Of a stretch of DNA of 64,000 bases, positions 45,697 through 53,396 are shown piece by piece. Every line of letters starts with the position of its first letter. The first letter of the stretch is position 1. The DNA lies in contig JAJZBG010000007.1 of assembly GCA_021799035.1 (NCBI GenBank), positions 1-64,000 on the forward strand, written 5' to 3'. The translations under genes were made by a program, and so were the position numbers. This DNA comes from Actinomycetes bacterium. GTDB taxonomy: Bacteria > Actinomycetota > Acidimicrobiia > Acidimicrobiales > Acidimicrobiaceae. The notes below the pieces were generated by a model, which saw nothing but the letters and a program-made list of their open reading frames with translations, had not been told where the DNA came from and did no database searches.

Positions 45697-46523
45697 TGTC
45701 AGACTTAGAGTTGCAGATCGAAGATCTTTGGATGCGCAGGACTGATGTTGATCCATCGGATCCTGAGGCCAGAAAGCTGGTTCGGGACGCGATCGGGCTC
45801 TTAGATTCGGGTGAGGCAAGAGTAGCCGAGATCGACGTCTCTACTGACAAGGTTGTGGTCAACGAATGGCTCAAGCATGCGATACTGATGCTGTTCCGCT
45901 TTTCAGACATGGAGACCATGGAGCTCGCACCCTTTGAGTTTGCTGACCGGGTTCCTCTCAAGAGGGATTATGCCTCAGGGGGCGTGAGAGTTGTTCCAGG
46001 CGCCTCAGCCAGGTGGGGCTCCTATCTGGAACCAGGGGTGACCCTAATGCCAAGCTATGTCAACATCGGAGCTCGCGTCGGAAGCGGAACCATGGTTGAC
46101 ACCTGGGCAACTGTTGGTTCGTGCGCTCAGATAGGCAAGAGGGTCCACCTCTCGGGGGGAGTGGGAATCGGCGGTGTACTTGAGCCGGTACAGGCATCCC
46201 CGGTCGTTATTGAAGACGAGGCCTTCATCGGCTCAAGGGCAATGATAACTGAAGGGGCCAGAGTCGGAGAAGGGGCCGTTGTAGCGGCAGGTGTGATCCT
46301 CAACCCCTCGATTCCTGTAATTGACGCGGAAACTGGCACAGAGATCTCTCGTGGTCATATACCACCTTGGTCTGTTGCCATCAGCGCGACCAGGTCCCGG
46401 CAGTTTGCTGGCGGAGAGTTTGGACTTCCTTGCGTCTTGGTGATCAAGCGCCTCAATGAGGGGGAGCGGCACGACAAGGCTGGACTCAACGATCTGCTGA
46501 GAGATCATGGAGTTGCAACTTGA
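45696..46523 (+). CDS. dapD: Tetrahydrodipicolinate N-succinyltransferase (E. coli type)
   Basis: A 275-residue left-handed beta-helix acyltransferase that succinylates tetrahydrodipicolinate. The LMPSYVNIGARVGSGTMVDT and ATVGSCAQIGKRVHLSGGVG stretches, and GGVLEPVQASPVVIED, match the E. coli-type enzyme closely in both length and motif order. The DapD of mycobacteria and corynebacteria is a longer, divergent form, so this version is notable in an actinobacterium. ATG 45696 overlaps the dapC stop and AAGGAAAGG serves as Shine-Dalgarno. Confidence 0.95.
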   Translation: MSDLELQIEDLWMRRTDVDPSDPEARKLVRDAIGLLDSGEARVAEIDVSTDKVVVNEWLKHAILMLFRFSDMETMELAPFEFADRVPLKRDYASGGVRVVPGASARWGSYLEPGVTLMPSYVNIGARVGSGTMVDTWATVGSCAQIGKRVHLSGGVGIGGVLEPVQASPVVIEDEAFIGSRAMITEGARVGEGAVVAAGVILNPSIPVIDAETGTEISRGHIPPWSVAISATRSRQFAGGEFGLPCVLVIKRLNEGERHDKAGLNDLLRDHGVAT

Positions 46524-46561
46524 TTGCTAAGGTGCTGGTCTGAGAGTTCGAGAGCTTTGAA

Positions 46562-47623
46562 ATGGAATTCGATTTAGCAAGCTTGTGCCAAGAGATGGTG
46601 GCGATTCCCTCCGTCTCTCACGATGAGGAGAAGATGGCAGATTTTGTGGAGAGCCATCTCTCACGTATTTCCGGACTAGAGCTGATCCGCATTGGAAATA
46701 ATCTGATCGCGAAATCAGCGGGAGGAAGGCCAAAGAAGGTACTCTTGGTGGGCCATCTCGATACTGTGCCCCCTGACGGTAACGAAATTCCACAGGTCAA
46801 ACAAGGGCGGATTCATGGCTTGGGAAGTGCAGACATGAAAGGCGGCTTGGCAGTGATGCTGGGACTGGCGAGCATAGCAAACAGCCTTTCAGTCGACACC
46901 AATTTTGTCTTCTACTCATGTGAAGAGGTTTCATCTAAGTACAGCGGTTTGTTAGAGATTGAGAGAATGAGCCCGGATTCCTTGAATGGTGACGTTGCCG
47001 TATTGATGGAACCAACTGGTGGACGAGTTGAGGCAGGTTGCCAGGGGACAATGAGGGTGAAGATACAGGTGCGTGGACAGAGGGCGCACACGGCAAGACC
47101 ATGGATGGGAGTAAATGCGATCCACCGTTCGGGAGCTATTATCACTCGACTCGCCGGAGTCGCATTGGAGAACTCAGTTATCGATGGCCTGCAGTATCAA
47201 GAGTCCTTGCAGGTTGTGAAGGTTGAAGGCGGTGTGGCTAACAACGTGGTACCAGACCTTGCGACTATCACTTTGAACTACAGGTTCGCACCGAACAAGG
47301 ATGTCGATAGGGCTTTTGCGTACGTCAACTCATTAGTTGCGGACCTTCTGAAGCCTACGGACGTTATCGAGCTGGAGGAGGGGGTATCCGGCGCTGTCCC
47401 TAACCTCAACGAGCCTCTCATTTCTAGCCTTCTTGCAGCTTCGAGGGCGGTGCCTCGTGCGAAGCTGGGTTGGACCGATGTCGCGTTCTTTTCCGCCAGA
47501 GGGATTCCGGCAACCAATTTTGGACCTGGAGATCCTCTCGTCGCCCACACCAAGGACGAGTTCGTTGAGGTCTCCGAGATCAAGGCTGTCTTTGACTCCG
47601 TGAGGCTCGCTCTCAACGGCTAA
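46562..47623 (+). CDS. dapE: Succinyl-diaminopimelate desuccinylase
   Basis: A 353-residue M20 metallopeptidase-family enzyme removing succinate to give LL-diaminopimelate. Zinc-site motifs are GHLDTVP, GSADMKGG and the CEE pair near 120, and the dimerisation lid lies between about 170 and 280 (RGQRAHTARPWMGVNAIH). It follows dapD by 38 bp and completes the succinylase branch together with dapB, dapA, dapC, dapD and dapF in this window. Its stop codon overlaps that of lexA on the other strand. Confidence 0.93.
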   Translation: MEFDLASLCQEMVAIPSVSHDEEKMADFVESHLSRISGLELIRIGNNLIAKSAGGRPKKVLLVGHLDTVPPDGNEIPQVKQGRIHGLGSADMKGGLAVMLGLASIANSLSVDTNFVFYSCEEVSSKYSGLLEIERMSPDSLNGDVAVLMEPTGGRVEAGCQGTMRVKIQVRGQRAHTARPWMGVNAIHRSGAIITRLAGVALENSVIDGLQYQESLQVVKVEGGVANNVVPDLATITLNYRFAPNKDVDRAFAYVNSLVADLLKPTDVIELEEGVSGAVPNLNEPLISSLLAASRAVPRAKLGWTDVAFFSARGIPATNFGPGDPLVAHTKDEFVEVSEIKAVFDSVRLALNG

Positions 47624-48264
47624 AGAGAGCGCAGCACATTCACAACACGACCGTAGATAGTGACTTCACTTGCTGGAAAAACCATCGGTTCGAACGACGG
47701 GTTCGAAGGCATCAACGTCACATATCCACCATTGGTTGCGATTCTCTTGATAGTCGCTTCGTTATTTGGGGTTCCTACCACAGCGATTTGGTTCGGCTCG
47801 ACGCGCTGTTGCCGGCGCACGACGACAAGATCCCCGTCGAGTATCGCATCCCCTGACATCGATTCTCCGACGACCCTTAGAATGAACAGTTCGCCGCTGC
47901 CGGTCAAGGATCTTGGAAGCGAGAAAGAGTCACTGATCTCTTGGTCTGCGAGTATGCCAGCTCCTGCTGCAACTCTTCCAACCACTGGGACTTGCACAAC
48001 CTCTCCTTCGCGCGATGACTCTCGGTTGTCATCATTGCTCCAGTTGATGGTTATGCTTCGCGGCTTTGTTGGGTCCTTTCGGAGATAACCCAGCTCTTGA
48101 AGTGCCTTGAGCTGTGCGTGCACAGACGAGGACGAGTTGAGACCAACCGCTTCCCCGATTTCCCTAACCGAAGGAGGATATCCTCGCAGGCGTTGTTGGG
48201 AAACAATGAATTCAAGTATTGATCGCCTGACGGGAGTCAGCGCTTTTGTTCTTTGTCCTGTCAT
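47620..48264 (-). CDS. lexA: SOS repressor LexA
   Basis: A 214-residue repressor with an N-terminal winged helix (about 8-73, recognition helix near SVREIGEAVGLNSSSSVHAQL) and a C-terminal self-cleaving peptidase domain. The cleavage bond is Ala100-Gly101, with the serine-lysine dyad at Ser135 (VGESMSGD) and Lys173 (ATIKRI). The ATG is preceded by GGGGGAAG on its strand. It is divergent from a LysM protein gene, as in Bacillus (yneA), Corynebacterium (divS) and Mycobacterium, and convergent with dapE; the two stop codons share bases 47621-47622. Confidence 0.97.
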   Translation of the reverse strand: MTGQRTKALTPVRRSILEFIVSQQRLRGYPPSVREIGEAVGLNSSSSVHAQLKALQELGYLRKDPTKPRSITINWSNDDNRESSREGEVVQVPVVGRVAAGAGILADQEISDSFSLPRSLTGSGELFILRVVGESMSGDAILDGDLVVVRRQQRVEPNQIAVVGTPNNEATIKRIATNGGYVTLMPSNPSFEPMVFPASEVTIYGRVVNVLRSL

Positions 48265-48331
48265 CTTCCCCCGCTGCTGTCACAACCGCTCCCCATAATG
48301 AGTTCTAGAGCGTTAGAGGTGTTACAGACTC

Positions 48332-48370
48332 AGAATAGCAGGAATGGACTCAGGATGCAAACAAATGTTC
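48332..48370 (-). promoter_or_regulatory. lexA promoter with degenerate SOS box
   Basis: On the minus strand TTGCAT (48360-48355, -35) and TATTCT (48337-48332, -10) are separated by 17 bp. The sequence AAACAAATGTTC (48359-48370 on the plus strand) differs from GAAC-N4-GTTC by one base and overlaps the -35, which would suit weak autoregulation of lexA. Confidence 0.7.
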
Positions 48371-48386
48371 GGAGAGAATACGCAGA

Positions 48387-48408
48387 CGAACAAATGTTCG
48401 AATATGAT
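48387..48408 (+). promoter_or_regulatory. Perfect SOS box and -10 of the LysM gene
   Basis: CGAACAAATGTTCG (48387-48400) is a perfect LexA box. It is followed after two bases by TATGAT (48403-48408), a good -10, in the same arrangement as at recA. No clear -35 is visible. Together with the degenerate box 28 bp away, it gives LexA two sites between the divergent genes. Confidence 0.85.
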
Positions 48409-48450
48409 GGGTGGTGCAATAGGGTCTTCGGGTGGATTGGAGGGGATGAA

Positions 48451-48843
48451 GTGGTTGCAATTCGGAGAGATCGGTTGAACGGGCAAGTCTACGGTCAGAG
48501 GATGCGTCTGATCGAAGACATGAATCGAAGCAGAAGGTACCGCGGGAAGTCAGCCACTAAGGCCCTCAAGACGACCCTATGGGCAGGTTTGCTATCGCTA
48601 GTACTGCTTGCTGGGTACTCATTGGGAATTTCTGCATCGAAACCGCCGGCGAGAAATGTGCTAACGAATCCTTCGAGCTCATCCTTTGTAAGGTACACCG
48701 TGAAGGCCGGAGATTCTCCATGGTCTATAGCCGCCAGCCTGGCTCATGAACCTGTTCAGGTGTCATCGATTGCCAAGCAGATTAGTGCGATCGAAGGAGG
48801 AACCATTCTTCAGCCGGGGACGGTGCTTTACATAGAGCGCTGA
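48451..48843 (+). CDS. LysM protein, probable SOS cell-division inhibitor (YneA/DivS-like)
   Basis: A 130-residue membrane protein: a basic cytoplasmic tail of about 45 residues, one hydrophobic helix (about 50-72) and an extracytoplasmic LysM domain (about 85-130) with YTVKAGDSPWSIA and ILQPGTVLYI. GTG 48451 has GGAGGGG five bases upstream and lies downstream of the SOS promoter; a longer frame from 48253 would run through the promoter and is rejected. A LysM or short membrane protein beside lexA under LexA control is the pattern of YneA, DivS and Rv2719c, which delay division during DNA damage. Sequence similarity outside LysM is weak, so the function is inferred from context. Confidence 0.8.
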   Translation: MVAIRRDRLNGQVYGQRMRLIEDMNRSRRYRGKSATKALKTTLWAGLLSLVLLAGYSLGISASKPPARNVLTNPSSSSFVRYTVKAGDSPWSIAASLAHEPVQVSSIAKQISAIEGGTILQPGTVLYIER

Positions 48844-48885
48844 GTTTCCCATTTGCAAAGGCACCCTTTTCGGACGTAGTTAGCT

Positions 48886-48900
48886 CTATAGCTATAGGAT
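48886..48900 (+). promoter_or_regulatory. Palindrome / promoter element upstream of nrdR
   Basis: CTATAGCTATAG (48886-48897) is a perfect 12-bp palindrome overlapping TATAGG and TAGGAT, either of which could be a -10. It is similar in composition to NrdR boxes, but the match to the published consensus is too weak to claim autoregulation. Confidence 0.35.
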
Positions 48901-48938
48901 CATTATGTATCAAATGTTTTGCGGTGGTGGAGCTGCGA

Positions 48939-49412
48939 GTGCGCTGTCCAGTATGCGGAGATCTAGAAGACAAGGTTATTGATTCACGAACAGCCGAAGA
49001 TGGCCGCTCGATTAGAAGAAGACGTGCATGTCTGTCATGCGGTGGCAGGTTCACCACGTTCGAGAGGATCGAAGAGCTTTCGCTTCTGGTGGTCAAGCGG
49101 TCTGGACACAAGGAGTTGTTCGACCGTTCAAAGATTGTGTCCGGGGCAAGGTCAGCTCTTAAGAATCGGCCTGTGGACAAGGATCAGATAGAAGCTTTGG
49201 CGGCAGATGTTGAGGATGCGCTCAGATCGGTCGGTGCAGAGGTTTCGTCACAGCAGATCGGGAAGATGGTTCTGGAGCATCTGCGTGATCTCGATGAGGT
49301 GGGGTACTTGCGCTTTGCTTCGGTGTACAAGGGCTTCGCAGATGTGAGAGATTTCGAACGCGAGTTCAGCTATTTGTCGAAGGATACTGAACCGAAGAGG
49401 CCTCGAGAATAG
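48939..49412 (+). CDS. nrdR: Transcriptional repressor NrdR
   Basis: A 157-residue zinc-ribbon and ATP-cone repressor of ribonucleotide reductase genes. The zinc ribbon uses CPVC and CLSCGGRFTTFER (about 3-48), and the ATP-cone spans about 48-140 (VVKRSGHKELFDRSKI). I chose GTG 48939, which gives the standard MRCPxC opening and places GGTGGTGGAG six bases upstream; GTG 48924 would add five residues. No nrd operon is in the window. Its neighbourhood beside lexA is common in Actinobacteria. Confidence 0.94.
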   Translation: MRCPVCGDLEDKVIDSRTAEDGRSIRRRRACLSCGGRFTTFERIEELSLLVVKRSGHKELFDRSKIVSGARSALKNRPVDKDQIEALAADVEDALRSVGAEVSSQQIGKMVLEHLRDLDEVGYLRFASVYKGFADVRDFEREFSYLSKDTEPKRPRE

Positions 49413-49458
49413 CGTATTGTTGAATATTCGGCGCTTCATGGGGCAAGGTTTACCGACA

Positions 49459-49911
49459 ATGTTTGATGCGAAACACATGGCCGTATGCTCTTCGCGGATC
49501 ATACCTGCCAGTGCCAGTGAGATTTTTGATATCTTGGCTAACCCGGCCATGCATTCGAAAATCGACGGTTCAGGTACGGTCCGGAGGACCATCCATGGTC
49601 CCGAGCGCCTTTATATGTCTGCAAAGTTCGGCATGAGTATGAGGCTGGTCGTGCCATATCGTATCACCAATACAGTTGTCGAGTTTGAGCAGGACAAGCT
49701 TATCGCCTGGCGCCATTTCGGCGGGCATATCTGGCGGTATCGGCTCCAAGCGCTCCAACGCGAAGGCTCTGCAAACGCAACCGAAGTGACTGAGTGCTTT
49801 GACTATTCCACGGCCAGGAGTGTCAAGTTTATACACCTAATCGATGCGCCAGTGAGGAACCTGATTGCAATAGAGAAGACCTTGGAAAGGTTAGAGGCCG
49901 TATTCGGCTAG
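49459..49911 (+). CDS. SRPBCC-family protein (START-like fold)
   Basis: A protein of about 150 residues with the pattern of the polyketide-cyclase/dehydrase-like SRPBCC superfamily: SRIIPASASEIFDILANPAMH at the N-terminus, IDGSGTVR, and a C-terminal amphipathic helix. The fold binds hydrophobic ligands; the ligand here is unknown. I chose ATG 49459 with AAGG ten bases upstream, but ATG 49438 is possible. It lies convergent to suhB and overlaps it by four bases at the 3' ends. Confidence 0.75.
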   Translation: MFDAKHMAVCSSRIIPASASEIFDILANPAMHSKIDGSGTVRRTIHGPERLYMSAKFGMSMRLVVPYRITNTVVEFEQDKLIAWRHFGGHIWRYRLQALQREGSANATEVTECFDYSTARSVKFIHLIDAPVRNLIAIEKTLERLEAVFG

Positions 49912-50705
49912 CCATCTGCAAACGGAAGGAAAGGCAGGACTCTGTCCTTCAAGAACGTCGCTAGTTCGAGGTTTGATGCGGCGACGGTCAGCTCTGCGGT
50001 TGGCAGATCGCTCGTGGGGCCAAGCACGATCCCACCAGCTTCTCTGACTATCAGCGAGGCTGCGGCATAGTCCCATGGCCATAGGCCTGACTCATAGTAG
50101 CCGTCCAAGCGGCCTTCAGCGACATAGCAGAGGTCAAGCGATGCTGCGCCAGCTCTTCTGATATCCCTCACGTCCCCGATTAGTGTCGAAAGATATTTCG
50201 CCTGAGCGGTTCTGCGGGCAGCCGTGTAGCCAAAGCCGGTTCCGATGAGGGAGTTTTCTATGGGAACCCTCTCGCGAACATGTATTCGCTCTTGATCTTT
50301 GAACGATCCCAGACCGGTGCCGGCCCAGTAGAGGGTGTCCTCAGCAATATTGAAGACGGCTCCAGCTACGGTATTGTCGCCTTCTTTTACGCCGATTGAG
50401 ACCGAATAGCTTGGGAAATCGTAGATGAAGTTTGTAGTTCCGTCGATTGGATCAAGCACCCAGTAGATGCCGGAAGTTCCGCTGCGGGTACCCCCTTCTT
50501 CTGCAACTATCGAGTCGTCGGGGAATAACGTGGAGATGCGCTCTATGAGGAACGCCTCAGCAGCTTTGTCAACGTCCGTGACGATATCGTTGATCGACGA
50601 CTTTGATGTCATCGAAAAATCACGCTTTTGCGATGAGCTAACGAGTCTTGCGGCCTCGATGGCTAATGTCTTTGCCGCTTCGACCAAAGTCTGGTAGCTT
50701 TTCAT
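49908..50705 (-). CDS. suhB: Inositol monophosphatase family protein
   Basis: A 265-residue magnesium-dependent phosphatase of the IMPase/FBPase superfamily. The metal-binding motifs are EE (about 69-70, in VAEEGG), DPIDGTTNF (about 84-92) and WPWDYAAASLIVREAGG (about 208-224). It could dephosphorylate inositol 1-phosphate or a related sugar phosphate, so the suhB symbol is used only in the broad sense. The ATG lies six bases after TAGCTT on its strand and has no Shine-Dalgarno, so the message may be leaderless. Confidence 0.85.
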   Translation of the reverse strand: MKSYQTLVEAAKTLAIEAARLVSSSQKRDFSMTSKSSINDIVTDVDKAAEAFLIERISTLFPDDSIVAEEGGTRSGTSGIYWVLDPIDGTTNFIYDFPSYSVSIGVKEGDNTVAGAVFNIAEDTLYWAGTGLGSFKDQERIHVRERVPIENSLIGTGFGYTAARRTAQAKYLSTLIGDVRDIRRAGAASLDLCYVAEGRLDGYYESGLWPWDYAAASLIVREAGGIVLGPTSDLPTAELTVAASNLELATFLKDRVLPFLPFADG

Positions 50706-50766
50706 GTATCCAAGCTAGGCGCTATCGGGATCTAGCGGGGTCGCGCAAGGAAAGCTGCTCGTAACG

Positions 50767-50793
50767 CTGGCATCATAATTTCATGGTTGCCAG
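50767..50793. repeat. Inverted repeat in the suhB / PIG-L divergent region
   Basis: CTGGCA (50767-50772) and TGCCAG (50788-50793) flank a -10-like CATAAT (50774-50779). An operator-promoter overlap for the PIG-L gene is possible but unproven. Confidence 0.3.
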
Positions 50794-50914
50794 GAGGATC
50801 TCGGGTTTCTGGTAGTCGTTGTGGCAAGAGTGACAGGCAAGTTGGTGCGTTGTATGAGTTGCCTCTAGATGGCTGCGACTCATCAGGCGACGGCAATGCA
50901 TTAGGAATGGATAC

Positions 50915-51625
50915 GTGGGTCGACTTTACGGAAAGGTTCCGTCTACGGCATTGGCATTTTATGCCCATCCTGATGACGCTGATGTCTCCTGCGGCGCCAC
51001 CATGGCTCTTTGGGCAGCGCGTGGCGCGCGGGTTGATCTCGTTGTTTGCACTAAAGGGGAAAAGGGGACGATCGATCCGGATCAAGACATCTCGAAGTTG
51101 GAGTTGGAGCGCCTTGAAGAGGTCGAAAGGTCGAGGCTCATCGTGGGGGTTTCAAATGTCGTGCATCTCTCTATCCCTGACGGATGTATAGAAAACTCGA
51201 CCCAGTTCAGGGCGGAAATCGTCCGGCTCATTCGGCAATTCAAGCCGGAAGCTGTACTGTGCCCGGATCCAACCGCAGTGTTCTTTGGTTCGGGATATTT
51301 CAATCACAGGGATCACCGCGAGCTAGGTTGGACCGTCCTTGATTCAGTATCACCCGCCGCGAGCCTTCCTCATTATTTTCCCTCGGAAGGGCCTGCTCAT
51401 CAGGTAAGCACGGTTTTGCTTTCCGGTTCTCTGGAAGCTGATGCATTCGTGGATGTGACCGGGTCGATCGGCAAGAAGCTTGATGCGGTGCAGTGCCATC
51501 GATCGCAGATCGGCGAGCGCGAGGAGTGGATGCGCGAGGTGATTTCGAGCAGGGCCAGGGAGACTGGAAAGGCAGTTGGAGTAGGTTACGCAGAAGCCTT
51601 CCGGCTGCTGGAACTCGGAGTGTGA
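50915..51625 (+). CDS. PIG-L / LmbE family deacetylase
   Basis: A 236-residue zinc-dependent N-acetylglucosaminyl deacetylase-like protein. The metal-binding AHPDDAD motif is near residues 17-23 and the NHRDHR motif near 130, both intact. Relatives act on GlcNAc-inositol (MshB), on GlcNAc-malate (BshB), on mycothiol conjugates, or in antibiotic pathways; nothing here decides the substrate. An inositol-phosphatase gene is divergent next door, which would fit an inositol-containing substrate but is weak evidence. GTG 50915 has AGGA eight bases upstream. Confidence 0.83.
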   Translation: MGRLYGKVPSTALAFYAHPDDADVSCGATMALWAARGARVDLVVCTKGEKGTIDPDQDISKLELERLEEVERSRLIVGVSNVVHLSIPDGCIENSTQFRAEIVRLIRQFKPEAVLCPDPTAVFFGSGYFNHRDHRELGWTVLDSVSPAASLPHYFPSEGPAHQVSTVLLSGSLEADAFVDVTGSIGKKLDAVQCHRSQIGEREEWMREVISSRARETGKAVGVGYAEAFRLLELGV

Positions 51626-52012
51626 GAGTACCGAATTCGATTCGTGGCGGTGCTATCTCGCAGATCGCGTAGAGCTTTTCCGCAAGTGAAGCAGTTTTCG
51701 CGCGAGGCTTATGGCGAGGGTTTGATACGGAACTTGGGGATACTCGAATGATCGGTGTTGCCGAGAGGTTTTCTCATGATGATGTGGAGCCTTGAAGGCA
51801 CTCTAATAGAGTCGAAAAGCGCTTGTCGATTTGCAACGCGTCCCAGGCAATAATTGAGCGCTGCTTTCTTCTCAAAAATACTGTGTGATATGCAGTTCTA
51901 TGCAAAAAGCCATATGGTAGTTTTTTCGAATGCAACTGGAATTTCAGCCCCGTTCCGTTATGTATTAATTCCCGGTCTTGTAGTAAGATGTTTTTGGAAA
52001 AGAAACTGAGGC
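51626..52012. other. 387-bp intergenic region without a recognisable gene
   Basis: This gap is clearly richer in A+T than its neighbours, especially 51830-52000. The only likely regulatory signal I see is TAAGAT at 51984-51989, which could be the -10 of the DUF3040 gene. A 100-codon open frame on the minus strand (51774-52076) looks non-coding and overlaps the start of the next gene. No tRNA fold or repeat was found. Confidence 0.6.
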
Positions 52013-52435
52013 ATGAACGAAACGACTGCTGGTTCCTCTGGATCCAGCGACGCGGGAAAGGAGGCGGAGGTGCCACTTTCAGAAGAAGAACACCGGATTC
52101 TCCAAGAGATAGAAAAGAACTTCTATGAGAACGATCCTGAGTTCGCGTCCCGCGTAAAGTCAGAGACAGTGTATCGGCATGCTGGTAGGAACATCAAGTG
52201 GGCTCTTCTCGGTTTCATCGCAGGGCTTGCTATGCTCATCCTGACCTTTACGACTTCTGTGGTACTCGGTAGTGTTGGTTTTCTCGTGATGCTCGGTTCA
52301 TCTGTAATTTTTGAGAAGAATCTACGTCGCATGGGCAAGGCTGGTTGGAGCGAAATTTCGCAGAGCAAGGGCTTTCGCTCACAGTTTGGGCGTATGTCGT
52401 CGAAGTTTGGAAAGCGCTTCGGCCAGAAGGGCTGA
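52013..52435 (+). CDS. DUF3040 membrane protein
   Basis: A 140-residue protein with the DUF3040 pattern: PLSEEEHRILQEIEKNFYENDPEFASRV near the N-terminus, two closely spaced hydrophobic helices (about 62-100), and a basic C-terminal tail. The family is nearly restricted to Actinobacteria, is often encoded near mraZ and the dcw cluster, and has no established function. ATG 52013 is preceded by GAGG. The stop is 36 bases before a separate ROK kinase gene with its own promoter. Confidence 0.85.
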   Translation: MNETTAGSSGSSDAGKEAEVPLSEEEHRILQEIEKNFYENDPEFASRVKSETVYRHAGRNIKWALLGFIAGLAMLILTFTTSVVLGSVGFLVMLGSSVIFEKNLRRMGKAGWSEISQSKGFRSQFGRMSSKFGKRFGQKG

Positions 52436-52456
52436 AGAAAAGAAATTGTTTCAAAT

Positions 52457-52464
52457 GTTATAGT
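52457..52464 (+). promoter_or_regulatory. Extended -10 promoter of the ROK gene
   Basis: TGTTATAGT (52456-52464) is an extended -10 whose transcription start would fall at or within one or two bases of ATG 52472. No Shine-Dalgarno is present, so the message is probably leaderless. Confidence 0.55.
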
Positions 52465-52471
52465 CTTCTGC

Positions 52472-53344
52472 ATGGAGCATTTCTTAGCGCTTGACATAGG
52501 TGGAACAAAATTCGGTGGTGGCGTCGTTTCTGAAAAGGGCGACGTCATTTCTTATGTAGCAGGTCCAACTCCTAAACCGAGTACCGCGGCTGAACTGTGG
52601 GAGTTGGCCAGGAGGCTCTTGCATCAGGCGGTCGATGAATCGGGGGTCCATTCCATTGCTGCTGTAGGAATTGGGAGTGGTGGTCCCATGGATCTCGAGA
52701 AGGGACTTGTTTCTCCGCTAAACATCCCTGGCTGGAGAGACTTTCCTTTGCGATCCTCCATCGAGGAGGAGTTCAACGCAGAGGTCTATCTCGATAACGA
52801 CGGTAAGGCTCTCACGCTTGGGGAAGGGTTGTTTGGCAGAGCCAAAGGAACGCAGAATTTCGTTGCCATGGTCGTGTCGACAGGAATCGGGGGCGGTATC
52901 GTACTGGACGGAAGGCTCCTTAACGGGAGGCTGGGCAATGCCGGCCACATCGGACATGTCAACGTGGAGGAAAAAGGCAATTTGTGTGGATGCGGTGCCA
53001 TAGGTTGCCTTGAGGCTCAAGCATCCGGAACCGCTATTACAAAGTATTTTGGAATGGATCCGCGTCAGGCGACTGAGGCGGTGAAGGTGAGGTGCGGGGA
53101 GTATGTTGGCCGTGGAGTTGCTTCAGTAGCCTCACTGCTCGATCTCGATCTATTCGTAGTGGGAGGCTCAGTTGCATTGGGCTTCGGTAAGGTGTTCTTT
53201 GACGCTGCCCAGCGAGAACTTTCTGCTCGAGCGAGGCTGAGCTTCTCGAGCGAGGCAAAAATCGTTCCGGTCGGTCTGGGAGAGCATGGCCCGATCATCG
53301 GAGCAGCTTCAGTTGCACTTTCGCGTCGTAGAGGGCTATTTTGA
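52472..53344 (+). CDS. ROK family sugar kinase (glucokinase-like)
   Basis: A 290-residue ASKHA-fold kinase. The phosphate loop DIGGTKFGGG opens the protein, the substrate loop STGIGGGIV lies near 135, and the ROK zinc motif is complete in GHIGHVNVEEKG followed by CGCGAIGCLE (about 168-188). Polyphosphate- or ATP-dependent glucokinase is the likeliest role; N-acetyl-hexosamine kinase is an alternative. It stands alone, with a leaderless-type promoter. Confidence 0.88.
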   Translation: MEHFLALDIGGTKFGGGVVSEKGDVISYVAGPTPKPSTAAELWELARRLLHQAVDESGVHSIAAVGIGSGGPMDLEKGLVSPLNIPGWRDFPLRSSIEEEFNAEVYLDNDGKALTLGEGLFGRAKGTQNFVAMVVSTGIGGGIVLDGRLLNGRLGNAGHIGHVNVEEKGNLCGCGAIGCLEAQASGTAITKYFGMDPRQATEAVKVRCGEYVGRGVASVASLLDLDLFVVGGSVALGFGKVFFDAAQRELSARARLSFSSEAKIVPVGLGEHGPIIGAASVALSRRRGLF

Positions 53345-53396
53345 GTAGTCGACCTATCGTGCAGCGAGAGCGGACGTAACAACCTAAGGATTGGAA

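Noticed and set aside
48253-48450. Longer N-terminus for the LysM protein
   Set aside because: The extension would be translated through both SOS boxes and upstream of the -10; GTG 48451 has a strong Shine-Dalgarno and lies downstream of the promoter.
50787-51191. A 134-codon frame overlapping the PIG-L gene start
   Set aside because: The overlapping PIG-L frame has the AHPDD metal motif; the other frame has a shadow-like Arg/Ser/Trp-rich sequence.
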